Source: Gammaproteobacteria bacterium
GTDB taxonomy: Bacteria > Pseudomonadota > Gammaproteobacteria > Steroidobacterales > GCA-2729495
Direction: 5' to 3'
Length of the DNA stretch: 49,461 nt
Assembly (NCBI GenBank): GCA_028285245.1
Contig: JANQPY010000024.1
Span: 1-49,461, forward strand
Position 1 is the stretch's first letter. The number at the start of each line of letters is the position of its first letter. This document shows positions 26,673 through 38,057 of this stretch, piece by piece. The notes under the pieces were generated by a model that did not search any database, was not told the origin of the DNA, and worked only from the letters and a program-made list of their open reading frames with translations. A program made the position numbers and the translations under genes.

Positions 26673-27401
26673 TCATGGTGCGCAAGCGAACAGTCCGCTG
26701 ACGCGCGTCCTGCCCTGCGGCCAGACCGCCCGATTTTCCTCGACACACAGGTGATCCAGGCGGTGCAGAAAAGCTTGCCGGTCCATCATGCTGGCGCCCA
26801 GTCGTTCAAGGTGGGCGGAAGGCAGTTGGCAGTCGATCAGCTCTATACCGAGCTGGTCGGCTCTGCTGGCCAGCACTGCCAGGGCTGCCTTACTTCCGTC
26901 CGGGCGGGCGCTGAACATTGACTCGCCGAAAAACGCTTTGCCGATTACGAGTCCGTATACGCCACCGGCTAAGGTTTCGTCTGACCAGATTTCGATGGAG
27001 TGCGCCAGGCCCGTTGCGTGAAGTTCAATAAAGGCGGCTCGCAATTCCGGAGTGATCCACGTACCACTCTCTGCGCGGCGGTCGGCACATTCGGCAATGA
27101 CCTGAGCAAAATCCTGGTCGATGCTGTACGCAAAGCTCTCGCCACGCAAAGTCCTGCGCATGCGGCGCGACAGATGCAATTCTTCCGGTTCCAGCACGGC
27201 GCGTCGGCGGGGGCACCACCAGAGGATTGGCTGGTCCTCGTTGTACCACGGGAAAATGCCACGCCGGTAAGCGAACTCCAGCCGTTCTGGCGATAGGTCG
27301 CCCCCAATCGCCAGGAGCCCTTCGGGGTCATCGAGTGCTTGCTCTGGATCGGGAAACTGTTCCGGGGGAGACCCGGCCGGCATCCAGTGAAGCTCAGCCA
27401 C
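26673..27401 (-). CDS. aat: Leucyl/phenylalanyl-tRNA--protein transferase
   Basis: Aat adds Leu or Phe to proteins with N-terminal Lys or Arg, marking them for ClpS-ClpAP. Motifs seen include GLLAIGGDLSPERL, YRRGIFPW, ILWWCPRRRAVL, GTWIT, HSIEIW, FFGESMFS and LIDCQ. A GTG at 27401 gives 242 aa, near the family length (234 in E. coli) and overlapping the end of the upstream GNAT gene by eight bases. A reading from further upstream (27587, 304 aa) would add 62 residues that overlap the neighbour and do not look like Aat. An ATG at 27383 is the other possible start. Confidence 0.93.
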   Translation of the reverse strand: MAELHWMPAGSPPEQFPDPEQALDDPEGLLAIGGDLSPERLEFAYRRGIFPWYNEDQPILWWCPRRRAVLEPEELHLSRRMRRTLRGESFAYSIDQDFAQVIAECADRRAESGTWITPELRAAFIELHATGLAHSIEIWSDETLAGGVYGLVIGKAFFGESMFSARPDGSKAALAVLASRADQLGIELIDCQLPSAHLERLGASMMDRQAFLHRLDHLCVEENRAVWPQGRTRVSGLFACAP

Positions 27402-28563
27402 TGTCTTTGCGAAAGGGAACGTGGTTACCTGCCGCATCCATGTACTCATCAATATAGGCGCGTTCGCGACTGAGGTACTCGTCGACAGCCTCGGCGAATT
27501 GCGGGTGGGATAGCCAGTGGGCAGACCACGTAGAGGTGGGAGCGAAGCCACGGCTGATCTTGTGCTCGCCTTGGGTGCCCGGTTCAAACACTTCCAGGCC
27601 CTGAGAGATGCAATAGTCGATACCCTGGTAGTAGCAGGTTTCGAAGTGCAGGCTATGGAAGCGATCGGCCGCGCCCCAATAGCGGCCGTACAGCGTATCC
27701 TGGCTGCGAAAGCAGATTGCGACCGCGATCGGCTCGTGCTGAAACTCCGCCAGAATCACAACTAGCTGTTCGCCAAGCGTTGCTCCAATCGTTTCGAAAA
27801 ACGCTTGATTCAGGTAAGGCTCACGGCCCCGGCGCCAAAACGAGCTGGCGTACAGGGGGATGATTTTTTGCCATAGATCTGCATCAATTTCTCCGCCGCT
27901 CAGCACACGAAAGGTCACACCAGCCTCGCGCACGCGGCGCCGCTCCCGCCGCACTTTCTTGCGTTTCGCTGAAGCGAACTCGGCGAGAAAATCATCGAAG
28001 GACGCATAGCCCTTGTTGCGCCAGTGAAACTGGCAGTCCTTGCGCAGCAGCAGTCCATGAGCTGCCAGTTCCTTTGCCGCACTCTCTGCCGGGAACAGGA
28101 CATGCCAGGACGACGCCTGCAACTCTGTCACGCGTTGCTGCGCAGTCTCGATCAACAGCGGAATGGCCGTTTGACGGGCGAGCTGCGGTACGTGCAAGAG
28201 TCGAGGCCCAGTTGCTGGTGTGTACGGTACGCCTGAGACGAGTTTAGGGTAGTAACTCAAACCTGACCGGCGATACGCATCGGCCCAGGCGAAGTCGAAC
28301 ACGAACTCGCCCCACGAGTTGGTCTTACTATAGGTGGGTAGCGCCGCGCAAAGCCGGCCGGCCGAATTCTTCAGCAGCACATGCTGCGGCTGCCACCCGC
28401 TGCCGGGCCCAACGGAACCGGAAGTCTCAAGAGCGCTGAGAAACTCGTGCCGCAGAAACACCTGTTCAGCACCCACCAGAGAGTTCCACTCAAGTGGGTC
28501 AGCGACGCCTATGTCCGTCACGACGTCGCCCACCAACCCGGTGATCGCGCAGCTAGTGTCCAA
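27394..28563 (-). CDS. GNAT-fold acyltransferase, DUF482/peptidogalycan biosynthesis family
   Basis: The roughly 389-residue protein resembles the DUF482 (FemAB/GNAT-like) family found beside aat or in amino-acid loci of many proteobacteria. Recognisable features are the early FLRHEFLSALETSGSVG, the GEFVFDFAWADAYRRSGL block, KRKKVRRERRRV, and the C-terminal YGRYWGAADRFHSLHFETCYYQGIDYC region here shortened to its outline. No substrate is known to me. The start is uncertain: TTG at 28563 is the longest reading, with GTG and TTG codons inside the first 14 residues as alternatives. It sits 50 bp after trxB and overlaps aat, so it is likely in a trxB-GNAT-aat-infA operon. Confidence 0.85.
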   Translation of the reverse strand: MDTSCAITGLVGDVVTDIGVADPLEWNSLVGAEQVFLRHEFLSALETSGSVGPGSGWQPQHVLLKNSAGRLCAALPTYSKTNSWGEFVFDFAWADAYRRSGLSYYPKLVSGVPYTPATGPRLLHVPQLARQTAIPLLIETAQQRVTELQASSWHVLFPAESAAKELAAHGLLLRKDCQFHWRNKGYASFDDFLAEFASAKRKKVRRERRRVREAGVTFRVLSGGEIDADLWQKIIPLYASSFWRRGREPYLNQAFFETIGATLGEQLVVILAEFQHEPIAVAICFRSQDTLYGRYWGAADRFHSLHFETCYYQGIDYCISQGLEVFEPGTQGEHKISRGFAPTSTWSAHWLSHPQFAEAVDEYLSRERAYIDEYMDAAGNHVPFRKDSG

Positions 28564-28613
28564 ACTAAAGTGTCGCTGCGTGTGGCCGCTCTCAGGCGAG
28601 CGGACTAAGATCT

Positions 28614-29651
<1,038 letters not shown>

Positions 29652-29789
29652 TTACGGGGTACTGCAGGGTTCGCCAACGCGCGGGCCCTGCCGGGGCTTG
29701 CAAATCCCTAGCGGTTGTCTGATAGTCTGCGGCCAGCTAACTGCTGTTTATTTAAGCAGATAGCCTTTGTTGTTGTTGCGTAATCTGAG

Positions 29790-32105
29790 TTGAGTAAAGC
29801 AGCCCAGTTGCAGGGGAGGGTACCCGCACAGGTGCCAATCGCGCATGCGGTGCGTGAAGCTGCGCTGTGGGTGTTTGGCGCGCTCGCCCTGATCATGCTG
29901 GTTGCGCTGCTAACGTACGATCCGCGCGACCCTGGATTCAGCCGCACTGGCGACGGCGGGGCGATTCACAACCAGATTGGCGCCGCTGGCGCCTGGTTCG
30001 CTGATCTGAGCTACTCCCTGTTCGGGGGGCCGGCTTTCCTTTTTCCGCTAATGGTGATGCTGGCGGGCTGGCTTGTATTTTCAGCTCGATCCTCACCGGG
30101 GCCGCTCGATCGGACACTCATGGGGACTCGCTTCGGCGGTTTCCTCCTGGCAATGGCCACCAGCTGTGGGCTTGCAACCCTGCACTTCACTAACCCGGGC
30201 ATGCCGCAATCGATGGGCGGTGCATTTGGCGAGCTGGTCGGCGGATCGTTGGCTCTGGCCCTGGGAGATCTGGGCGCCACACTTTTGCTCCTGGCCCTGT
30301 GGTTGGCGGCGATTTCTCTCTTTACGGGCGTGTCCTGGCTGACGGTGATGGATCGCACGGGCAAGGCAGTGCTGGATGGTTTGGATGAGTGTCAGCGCCT
30401 GTATAAGTTGGTGCGTGAGCGTTGGGAGTCACGGCGAGCACAGGAGCAGCGGCAAGAGTCGGTGCATGCCGAACGACGCAAGACGCAAAACCGCAGCAAG
30501 CCCACGATTACTGAGCCGGTGCGCAAGTCCGCGCCCAGCAAACGGGCGGAGAAAGAACGTCAGGTGCCGCTGTTTGACCCCCCGGTCGCCGGTGAATTGC
30601 CGCCACTGGCTTTACTCGATGATCCCCCTGTGCATGGCCCGGGGTACTCCGCCGAGGCGCTGGAAGCAGTCTCCCGGCTCGTTGAACTGAAGCTGCGAGA
30701 TTTCGGTGTCGAGGTCGAGGTGGTGTCCGTTCACCCCGGTCCGGTCGTAACACGGTTTGAACTGGCGCCGGCCCCGGGTGTCAAGGTGAGCCAGATCAGC
30801 AATCTCGCAAAAGATCTGGCTCGCGCATTGTCGGCGATCAGCGTTCGCGTGGTCGAGGTCATTCCGGGTAAGCCGACCGTCGGCTTGGAAATTCCCAATG
30901 AGGCTCGCGAGCTGGTTACGCTGGGCGAGATTCTTCGCTCGGAGGCGTATGAGGAGATGGCCTCTCCCATGGCGCTGGCGCTCGGCAAAGACATCAGCGG
31001 CAAGTCTGTGGTGGCAGATCTCGGCCGCATGCCGCACCTGCTGATCGCCGGTACCACGGGGTCTGGCAAAAGCGTCGCGATCAACGCGATGGTGCTGAGT
31101 CTGCTGTACAAAGCCACGCCTGAGGATGTCCGCCTGATCATGGTGGACCCGAAGATGCTGGAGTTGTCGGTCTACGAGGGAATCCCGCATTTACTCACAC
31201 CGGTTGTGACTGACATGAAAGACGCAGCCAATGCGCTGCGTTGGTGCGTGGCCGAAATGGAGCGGCGCTACCGTTTGATGGCTGCACTGGGCGTGCGCAA
31301 CATTGCGGGCTTCAATCGAAAAGTGAAAGCGGCGATTCAGGCGGGTGAGCCCATACCCGATCCGCTGTATATGCCGCTGGTCCCGGACGCGCCCGAGGAT
31401 GATCCCGGCGCGCCGCCACTGCAGGCGCTTCCGCAGATTGTCGTTGTGATTGACGAACTCGCCGACATGATGATGATCGTGGGCAAGAAGGTCGAAGAGC
31501 TAATTGCCAGGCTGGCGCAAAAAGCACGCGCGGCCGGCATTCATATGATCGTTGCTACACAGCGCCCATCAGTCGATGTCATCACCGGGCTAATCAAGGC
31601 GAACATTCCATGCCGCATCGCATTCCAGGTGTCCGCGAAGGTGGACTCGCGAACGATTCTGGATCAGGGCGGTGCTGAAGCGCTGTTGGGACATGGTGAC
31701 ATGCTGTTTCTACCGTCTGGTTCATCGATGCCGATGCGTGTGCACGGGGCGTTCGTTGCCGACCAGGAAGTGCATCGCGTGGTTGCCCGTCTGCGCGGCG
31801 CTGGTGCTCCGAGCTACCTCGAAGACGTCTTAAGCGGGCCAAGCGAGCCCATACCGGGGCTTTCGCCTGAGGCAGCTGGCGTAAGTGGTGAGGTAGATGC
31901 GGAAACTGATCCACTCTATGATCAGGCCGTGAGCATTGTCCTAGAGACACGGCGCGCGTCGGTTTCCGGCATCCAGCGGCGCCTGAAGATCGGGTATAAC
32001 CGCGCGGCCAGAATGGTCGAGTCCATGGAGGCTGCGGGCTTGGTTAGCGAGCTGCAATCCAACGGCTCACGCGAAGTACTCGTAGCGGCGCCGGACAACA
32101 CTTAG
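29790..32105 (+). CDS. ftsK: DNA translocase FtsK
   Basis: FtsK moves DNA at the septum and activates XerCD at dif. The 771-residue protein has four predicted membrane segments (residues 20-170), a short charged linker (about 190-270) and a motor domain with Walker A GTTGSGKS (421-428) and Walker [10 protein letters not shown] (about 550). The C-terminal gamma winged helix (about 705-771, [21 protein letters not shown]) reads KOPS sites. The linker is far shorter than in E. coli FtsK (1329 aa), as in pseudomonads. The start is a TTG with little ribosome-binding signal. lolA follows after four bases. Confidence 0.97.
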   Translation: MSKAAQLQGRVPAQVPIAHAVREAALWVFGALALIMLVALLTYDPRDPGFSRTGDGGAIHNQIGAAGAWFADLSYSLFGGPAFLFPLMVMLAGWLVFSARSSPGPLDRTLMGTRFGGFLLAMATSCGLATLHFTNPGMPQSMGGAFGELVGGSLALALGDLGATLLLLALWLAAISLFTGVSWLTVMDRTGKAVLDGLDECQRLYKLVRERWESRRAQEQRQESVHAERRKTQNRSKPTITEPVRKSAPSKRAEKERQVPLFDPPVAGELPPLALLDDPPVHGPGYSAEALEAVSRLVELKLRDFGVEVEVVSVHPGPVVTRFELAPAPGVKVSQISNLAKDLARALSAISVRVVEVIPGKPTVGLEIPNEARELVTLGEILRSEAYEEMASPMALALGKDISGKSVVADLGRMPHLLIAGTTGSGKSVAINAMVLSLLYKATPEDVRLIMVDPKMLELSVYEGIPHLLTPVVTDMKDAANALRWCVAEMERRYRLMAALGVRNIAGFNRKVKAAIQAGEPIPDPLYMPLVPDAPEDDPGAPPLQALPQIVVVIDELADMMMIVGKKVEELIARLAQKARAAGIHMIVATQRPSVDVITGLIKANIPCRIAFQVSAKVDSRTILDQGGAEALLGHGDMLFLPSGSSMPMRVHGAFVADQEVHRVVARLRGAGAPSYLEDVLSGPSEPIPGLSPEAAGVSGEVDAETDPLYDQAVSIVLETRRASVSGIQRRLKIGYNRAARMVESMEAAGLVSELQSNGSREVLVAAPDNT

Positions 32106-32109
32106 CACC

Positions 32110-32760
32110 GTGTCTTGCGGTCGTCGGCCACGGCGCCGAATCGTCGCTCTCGTGGCGGTGTTTTTCTGTTCGGTTTGTGCATCTGCTGACATCAGCGGTG
32201 CTCAGCAGCACCTGGAGACTTACCTCGCTGACGTGCGCAGCCTCGCGGCACAGTTTCGCCAGGAGGTTCGTGACCGTGACAATGCGGTGGTCGAAACAGC
32301 CACTGGTCAGGTCGCGCTGGCCAAGCCAGGCCGGTTTCGCTGGGACTACCGTGAGCCATTTGAGCGGGAAATTGTTGCTGACGGTGAGCGAATCTGGCTA
32401 TACGAGGCCGATCTTGAGCAGGTGACTGTTCGCCCGATCGACGACACGCTCGGCACAAGCCCTGCGGCCTTGCTCACCGGATCAATTGATGTGCTGGCTG
32501 CGTTCGAGCTGCTCGCCGATACCGTTGAGGACGATCTCCGCTGGATTACTTTGGGTCCCCGGAGCGCCACGGCAGACTTTGAGCTTATTCAGCTCGGCTT
32601 TGATGGCAAGCAGCTAAACCAGCTGCGGTTGGTGGACCGGCTGGGTCAGACCACGGAAGTCCAGTTCTCGGACGTCAAACGTAATCCTGAAATTGACCCT
32701 GGTTTGTTCTCGTTCACGGTGCCGCCCGGCGCTGATGTGATTGGCGAGAGCGAGCTTTAA
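32110..32760 (+). CDS. lolA: Outer-membrane lipoprotein carrier protein LolA
   Basis: A signal peptide (about residues 1-25, ending CASA) precedes the LolA fold with SLAAQFRQEV, KPGRFRWDYREPFE, LWLYEADLEQVTV-like strand IWLYEADLEQVTV and the C-terminal FSFTVPPGADVIGE. LolA ferries lipoproteins such as the Lpp-like product of this window across the periplasm. The GTG start lies just after the ftsK stop. Length 216 aa is typical. Confidence 0.94.
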   Translation: MSCGRRPRRRIVALVAVFFCSVCASADISGAQQHLETYLADVRSLAAQFRQEVRDRDNAVVETATGQVALAKPGRFRWDYREPFEREIVADGERIWLYEADLEQVTVRPIDDTLGTSPAALLTGSIDVLAAFELLADTVEDDLRWITLGPRSATADFELIQLGFDGKQLNQLRLVDRLGQTTEVQFSDVKRNPEIDPGLFSFTVPPGADVIGESEL

Positions 32761-33153
32761 ATGTCGAGGTTGCCGCTTGCCTATCCCAGGCTTTGGCTGG
32801 CTGGCGGATTGTTGGTCGCGGTGATGATCCTTGTACTGACGGTGATCCCGATGGGGCCAGCGTTTAGTGTGGGCGGCGACAAAGCGGCGCATGTGGCCGC
32901 CTTCGCTGTGCTGATGATCTGGTTCTGCGGCATATATCGTCTCCGGGTTACTCCCTGGGTCGCGGTCTGGTTGTTAGCCTTTGCGATTGCGATTGAGCTG
33001 GTGCAGAGCCAGCTTCCCTACCGGATGGCTGAGCTTGGTGACGTATTCGCGGATATCCTCGGCATTGGCATTGGCTGGGCTTTGTCGGCACTCGGGCTCT
33101 CGGGCTGGACGCGCTGGCTGGAATCCCTGCTGCCTTTGCCCCGCGGAGTTTGA
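32761..33153 (+). CDS. VanZ-like membrane protein
   Basis: This is a 130-residue protein with about four hydrophobic segments and the VanZ motifs GDKAAHVAAFAVLM and ELVQSQLPYRMAELGDVFADILGIGIG. VanZ-type proteins are small membrane proteins of unclear function, first named from teicoplanin resistance. The ATG directly follows the lolA stop, so the two are co-translated. In many gammaproteobacteria rarA occupies this position before serS. Confidence 0.85.
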   Translation: MSRLPLAYPRLWLAGGLLVAVMILVLTVIPMGPAFSVGGDKAAHVAAFAVLMIWFCGIYRLRVTPWVAVWLLAFAIAIELVQSQLPYRMAELGDVFADILGIGIGWALSALGLSGWTRWLESLLPLPRGV

Positions 33154-33178
33154 GCTGTTTTGGTGAAACCAATAAGCC

Positions 33179-33184
33179 TAATAT
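33179..33184 (+). promoter_or_regulatory. Possible serS promoter -10 element
   Basis: TAATAT in an AT-rich patch 27 bp before serS, with a poor -35 (TGTTTT) 17 bp upstream. An inverted repeat TTGGT/ACCAA lies in the spacer. This suggests serS has its own promoter, but the match is weak. Confidence 0.3.
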
Positions 33185-33198
33185 AAACAAGATTCTAG

Positions 33199-34488
<1,290 letters not shown>

Positions 34489-34491
34489 TCG

Positions 34492-36627
34492 GTGCGTCGC
34501 GCGATCACTCTTGCAGCCGCGCTGACGGCTGCCTGCACACCGATCACCAGCCTCGTCGAGTATCCCGTCAGCCCGCGAGGGACTGTCGTTGATGACTATC
34601 ATGGTACTGCCGTTGCCGACCCGTATCGTTGGCTCGAAGATCTCGAGTCGCCGCAGACCTCGGCCTGGGTCGAGGCGCAAAACGCTCTGACACAGGCTCG
34701 TTTGTCCAGCTTGCCGCTGCGTTCCCACTTCTCGTCTCGCATGGCCGAGCTGATTGACTACGAGCGTTTTGGGGTGCCTGTTGAGGCGGGAGGTAACTAC
34801 TTCTTTGAACACAACTTAGGCACGCAGGAGCGCAATACGCTGCGTGTCTCGAAAGATCCTGCGACACTCGGCCGGGTGCTCATCGATCCCACCAGGCTGT
34901 CGGTCGACGACAATGTCTCCGTCCCGGAGTGGTCACCGAGCCGGGATGGACAGCTTATGGCGTACGCGCGCTCTGTGGGCGGCAGCGACTGGAAAACCTG
35001 GCATGTCAGACGTGTGGCTACGGGTGAGGATCTGCCCGACATGATTCGCGGCGTGAAGTTTTCCAACCTGAGCTGGCTCCCTGACAACTCAGGCTTCTAC
35101 TACAGCCGGTACCCGAAGTCTGGCGACCAGTACGATGACCAGCAGCAGGTTAGTGTGTACCTGCACTTGCTGGGTACCCCGCAGTCCAGCGACGAGCTGG
35201 TGTTTGCCGTTGCGGACCACCCTTCAAGAAATCCTTATGCGCTGGTCACTGAGGATGGTCGTTTTCTGGTCATCTCATTGTTCGATGGTTACGACAAGAC
35301 TGGGATCTATGCCTACCGTCTGGAGGCTGGCAAGCCCGCCGGCGAGCTGATCCGCCTGTTTGATACCTGGGATGCGCGCTACCGCTACCTGGGCAATGTA
35401 GATGACGAGTTCTATGTGCTGACTTCTCAAGACGCGCCGACCAGGCGCATCATCTCCGTATCGCTGGCCAACCCAGTGCGCTCCGCGTGGCGAGAAATTG
35501 TCGCTGCTGCACCAGAGGCTATCGAGTCCGCGCGGCTCATGGCCGGCGAACTCTTCGTGACTTACATAAAGGATGCCAGGTCGAGACTGCGCCAGTTCAG
35601 TCTGGATGGCTCTGACCCGCGTGACGTTGTTTTGCCCGGGCCGGGCTCACTCCGGGGCTTAAGTGGCCGGCAAGGATCCGATGAAGTCTTCGTGGGCTAT
35701 ACCGACTACACGATGCCCACGACGGTCTTCCGCCTGGATGCTGAGATGGCGCGAGTTGGTCGGCTGCGTGAGCAGCGGCCATCGACAGCTGATGCCAGGG
35801 AGCTGCGCACCCGGCAGGTTTTTGCCCGCAGCCCTGACGGCACACAAGTCCCGATGACCATCATCGAGCCGGCCGGTGCGCCAAGAGGTGTTCCCCGGCC
35901 CACAGTGCTGTATGGCTATGGTGGTTTTAGCGTATCGGTCCTGCCGGGCTATTCAGTGTCGCGTGCCGCATGGTTAGACGCGGGTGGCAGCTTTGCAGTT
36001 GCGAATATTCGCGGTGGCGGCGAGTACGGAGAGGCCTGGCACCAGGCGGGCACGCGCCTCAACAAGCAAAACGTGTTCGATGACTTTATCGCTGCGGCGG
36101 AATACCTCATTGAGACGGGCGTAACCTCCGCAGATAAACTGGCGATCTGGGGAGGCAGCAACGGCGGTCTGTTGGTTGCGGCAGTCGCCCAGCAGCGTCC
36201 CGAATTGTTCGCCGCGGTGATCCCTGCTGTGGGCGTGCTGGACATGCTGCGCTACGATCGCGCCAGCGCGAATGCTCGCCAGTGGTCGAGCGACTATGGA
36301 CTCAGTGAGAACGCGGACGAGTTCGAAGCCCTGTTTGCTTACTCTCCGTATCACAATCTACGTGAGGGCCAGTGCTATCCGGCTACGTTGGTGATGGCCG
36401 ACGCCAATGACGATCGCGTGGTGCCCTGGCATAGCTACAAGTACGCGGCGGCGCTGCAGTATGCACAGGGATGCATTGAGCCCACGCTGATCCGTGTCGA
36501 GACCAACACCGGGCATGGTGCGGGCGCTTCGGTTAGCAAGATCATCGAGGAGTATGGCGATCAATGGGCATTCGTCGCCGAGGAAACGGGGTTGAACCAA
36601 TCAGGCGCGCACCATCGCGATCAATAG
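34492..36627 (+). CDS. Prolyl oligopeptidase family serine peptidase (S9A), exported
   Basis: The 711-residue enzyme has an N-terminal signal (MRRAITLAAALTAACT), the entry DPYRWLEDLESPQT typical of S9A, a beta-propeller (about 80-430) and an alpha/beta-hydrolase domain. The catalytic triad is Ser556 (WGGSNGGLL), Asp640 (NDDRVVPWHS) and His675 (NTGHGAG). The signal may be a lipoprotein type (LTAAC), but the -3 position is Thr instead of Leu/Val/Ile, so this is uncertain. It cleaves short peptides after proline or basic residues; S9A and oligopeptidase B types are hard to tell apart here. It starts three bases after serS. Confidence 0.93.
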   Translation: MRRAITLAAALTAACTPITSLVEYPVSPRGTVVDDYHGTAVADPYRWLEDLESPQTSAWVEAQNALTQARLSSLPLRSHFSSRMAELIDYERFGVPVEAGGNYFFEHNLGTQERNTLRVSKDPATLGRVLIDPTRLSVDDNVSVPEWSPSRDGQLMAYARSVGGSDWKTWHVRRVATGEDLPDMIRGVKFSNLSWLPDNSGFYYSRYPKSGDQYDDQQQVSVYLHLLGTPQSSDELVFAVADHPSRNPYALVTEDGRFLVISLFDGYDKTGIYAYRLEAGKPAGELIRLFDTWDARYRYLGNVDDEFYVLTSQDAPTRRIISVSLANPVRSAWREIVAAAPEAIESARLMAGELFVTYIKDARSRLRQFSLDGSDPRDVVLPGPGSLRGLSGRQGSDEVFVGYTDYTMPTTVFRLDAEMARVGRLREQRPSTADARELRTRQVFARSPDGTQVPMTIIEPAGAPRGVPRPTVLYGYGGFSVSVLPGYSVSRAAWLDAGGSFAVANIRGGGEYGEAWHQAGTRLNKQNVFDDFIAAAEYLIETGVTSADKLAIWGGSNGGLLVAAVAQQRPELFAAVIPAVGVLDMLRYDRASANARQWSSDYGLSENADEFEALFAYSPYHNLREGQCYPATLVMADANDDRVVPWHSYKYAAALQYAQGCIEPTLIRVETNTGHGAGASVSKIIEEYGDQWAFVAEETGLNQSGAHHRDQ

Positions 36628-36792
36628 CACCACAAACAGAACAACGCCGGCCAGGGGGAGGAGTGCGGCCAGCCAGTCGCCTTCACCGGCTTTCGGTGAA
36701 TTCTTTGACCACCAGCGCGCGGCCGGCCATAGCGCCACGAGGAACATGATCAGCAGCCCGGCCTGGGCAAGTCTCATCCAGTCCATGTCCAT
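36601..36792 (-). CDS. Small two-segment membrane protein, unknown function
   Basis: This 63-residue protein has two hydrophobic segments (LAQAGLLIMFLVALWPAARW and LLPLAGVVLFVVLLIAMVR) separated by a polar loop (SKNSPKAGEGDW). The ATG at 36792 is preceded by AGGGG; a longer reading from TTG 36810 lacks this. Its last 27 bases overlap the 3' end of the convergent peptidase gene. It lies downstream of the BI-1 gene, beyond that gene's terminator hairpin. I do not recognise the family. Confidence 0.65.
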   Translation of the reverse strand: MDMDWMRLAQAGLLIMFLVALWPAARWWSKNSPKAGEGDWLAALLPLAGVVLFVVLLIAMVRA

Positions 36793-36811
36793 CTGCGAGC
36801 CCCTAAACAAA

Positions 36812-36834
36812 GACCCCGGCGCTGGGCCGGGGTC
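36812..36834 (-). terminator. Terminator of the BI-1/YccA family gene
   Basis: A perfect 9-bp GC-rich stem (GACCCCGGC / GCCGGGGTC, 5-nt loop) is followed on the minus strand by a T-rich stretch (TTTGTTT). It lies 25 bp after the BI-1 stop. The small membrane-protein gene begins 20 bp further on, so it depends on read-through or its own promoter. Confidence 0.75.
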
Positions 36835-36858
36835 CGTCTCAGTTTCTTACTGCATTAG

Positions 36859-37554
36859 CTACTCATCACCCATAACGCCGAGCAGGCTTAGCAGGTTGAT
36901 GAAGATGTTGAAGATGCTGAGGTACAGGCCATAGGTGGCCATGATGTAGTTGGTTTCCTCGCCACGAGCGATTCTGCTCGTGTCGAACAGGATAAAGCCG
37001 CTCATGAGCAGGACGATGGCCGAAGAGACCGCCAGTGACACTGCCGGCATCTGAAAGAACAGATTTGCCAGCGCAGCCATCAGCACCACCATGAAACCTA
37101 CAAACAGGAATCCGCCCATAAAGCTGAAGTCCCGCTTACTGGTCAGTGCGTACCCGGATAGCGCGAGGAAAATACCGCCGGTTCCCGCCATGGCAGTCGC
37201 AATGACTTCCGGGCCCTTCGGTACCGAAAGGTACATATTGAGCAGCGGACCGAGGCCCAGGCCAAGGAGGCCCGTGATGCCAAAGATGACGCCAATGCCG
37301 GTAGCCGAATTCGCCGTGCGGGGTAGCACGAAGATACCCATGACCATGGCGACGCCGACGCTGATCAGGTAAGTCATTGGCGGGAGCGCCAGTGCCATGG
37401 AGATGCCCGCGGTAACAGCACTGAACAGCAGCGTCGCTGACAGAAGCAAGTAGGTATTCTTCAATACCTTGTTGGTGGTCACCCAGGTAGGCGCCTGGCT
37501 TGCAGGGATGGCACCTGCAGCGCGCTGAGCAAGATGTTGGGGGTCCGTCCTCAT
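36859..37554 (-). CDS. Bax inhibitor-1/YccA family membrane protein
   Basis: The 231-residue protein has about seven membrane segments after a polar N-terminus of about 30 residues. It matches the BI-1/YccA family: NKVLKNTYLLLSATLLFSA, GITGLLGLGLGPLLNMYL, ALTSKRDFSFMGGFLFVG and the end LNIFINLLSLLGVMGDE (first residues trimmed). YccA binds FtsH and modulates degradation of SecY in E. coli; other members act as pH-sensitive calcium leak channels. The role here is inferred only from family. CAGGAGAA lies just before the ATG. Confidence 0.93.
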   Translation of the reverse strand: MRTDPQHLAQRAAGAIPASQAPTWVTTNKVLKNTYLLLSATLLFSAVTAGISMALALPPMTYLISVGVAMVMGIFVLPRTANSATGIGVIFGITGLLGLGLGPLLNMYLSVPKGPEVIATAMAGTGGIFLALSGYALTSKRDFSFMGGFLFVGFMVVLMAALANLFFQMPAVSLAVSSAIVLLMSGFILFDTSRIARGEETNYIMATYGLYLSIFNIFINLLSLLGVMGDE

Positions 37555-37679
37555 GCTTGTTTCTCCTGAAAAAACCAGTGAGTTAGCTAAACAGACCCTA
37601 ATTTTACCACCGAGTTTCCCGGTCGCGAGTCACCGGGTCATCAGATTTTCGATCCGCTTCCCTCAGGTTTTCCCGATGC

Positions 37680-37708
37680 TTGCGCATACCCGGTGCCATC
37701 AGGACAAT
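37680..37708 (+). promoter_or_regulatory. Possible tRNA-Ser promoter
   Basis: TTGCGC (37680-37685), a 17-bp spacer and GACAAT (37703-37708) place transcription start about five bases before the tRNA. The match is moderate (4 of 6 at each element). Confidence 0.4.
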
Positions 37709-37719
37709 GACCACCCTGC

Positions 37720-37809
37720 GGAGAGGTGGCAGAGCGGTCGAATGCGGCGGTCTTGAAAACCGTTGTCCGTGTGAACGGACCGGGGGTTCGAATCCCTCCC
37801 TCTCCGCCA
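37720..37809 (+). tRNA. tRNA-Ser (anticodon UGA)
   Basis: This is a 90-nt class II tRNA. Acceptor stem GGAGAGG (37720-37726) pairs with CCTCTCC (37799-37805), followed by discriminator G and encoded CCA (37807-37809). The anticodon loop CTTGAAA has TGA at 37754-37756. The long variable arm (GTCCG/CGGAC stem) identifies a serine tRNA, and GGTTCGAATC is the T arm. It reads UCA and, by wobble, other UCN codons. Confidence 0.98.
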
Positions 37810-37845
37810 TTCTCCGGACTGCCCCAAAGGGGCAGCCGGGAGAAT
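37809..37845. terminator. Long hairpin directly after tRNA-Ser
   Basis: Outer arms ATTCTCC/GGAGAAT and inner arms CTGCCCC/GGGGCAG enclose an AAA loop, with small bulges between. It begins at the last base of the tRNA. No T-tract follows, so it may act as a processing or termination hairpin. Confidence 0.45.
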
Positions 37846-37951
37846 GCGGGAGGGGCGCGGATTCTAGAATCCAAGTTCGACTCGGTTCCAGATAGCGGCC
37901 GGTCTGCCGGCGGCTAGATGGGGAGAGAACGGGGCGCGCAGCGCGACGTTT

Positions 37952-37969
37952 ATCCCTCCCTCTCTGCCA
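37952..37969 (+). repeat. Near-copy of the tRNA-Ser 3' end
   Basis: These 18 bases repeat the last 18 bases of tRNA-Ser, including the CCA (37792-37809), with one C-to-T change, in direct orientation 160 bp downstream. GGGAGAGA lies 31 bp before it, reminiscent of an acceptor 5' strand. It could be an attachment-site remnant left by an element that integrated at the tRNA, or the end of a decayed second tRNA copy. Confidence 0.6.
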
Positions 37970-38057
37970 ACCGCTCGGCGCGGCACGCAGCCTCGCAATA
38001 TCCGCGAAAGAGAGTGAGAATAGCCTTCTAATATTCTGTTGCTATTGGGATTATGTC

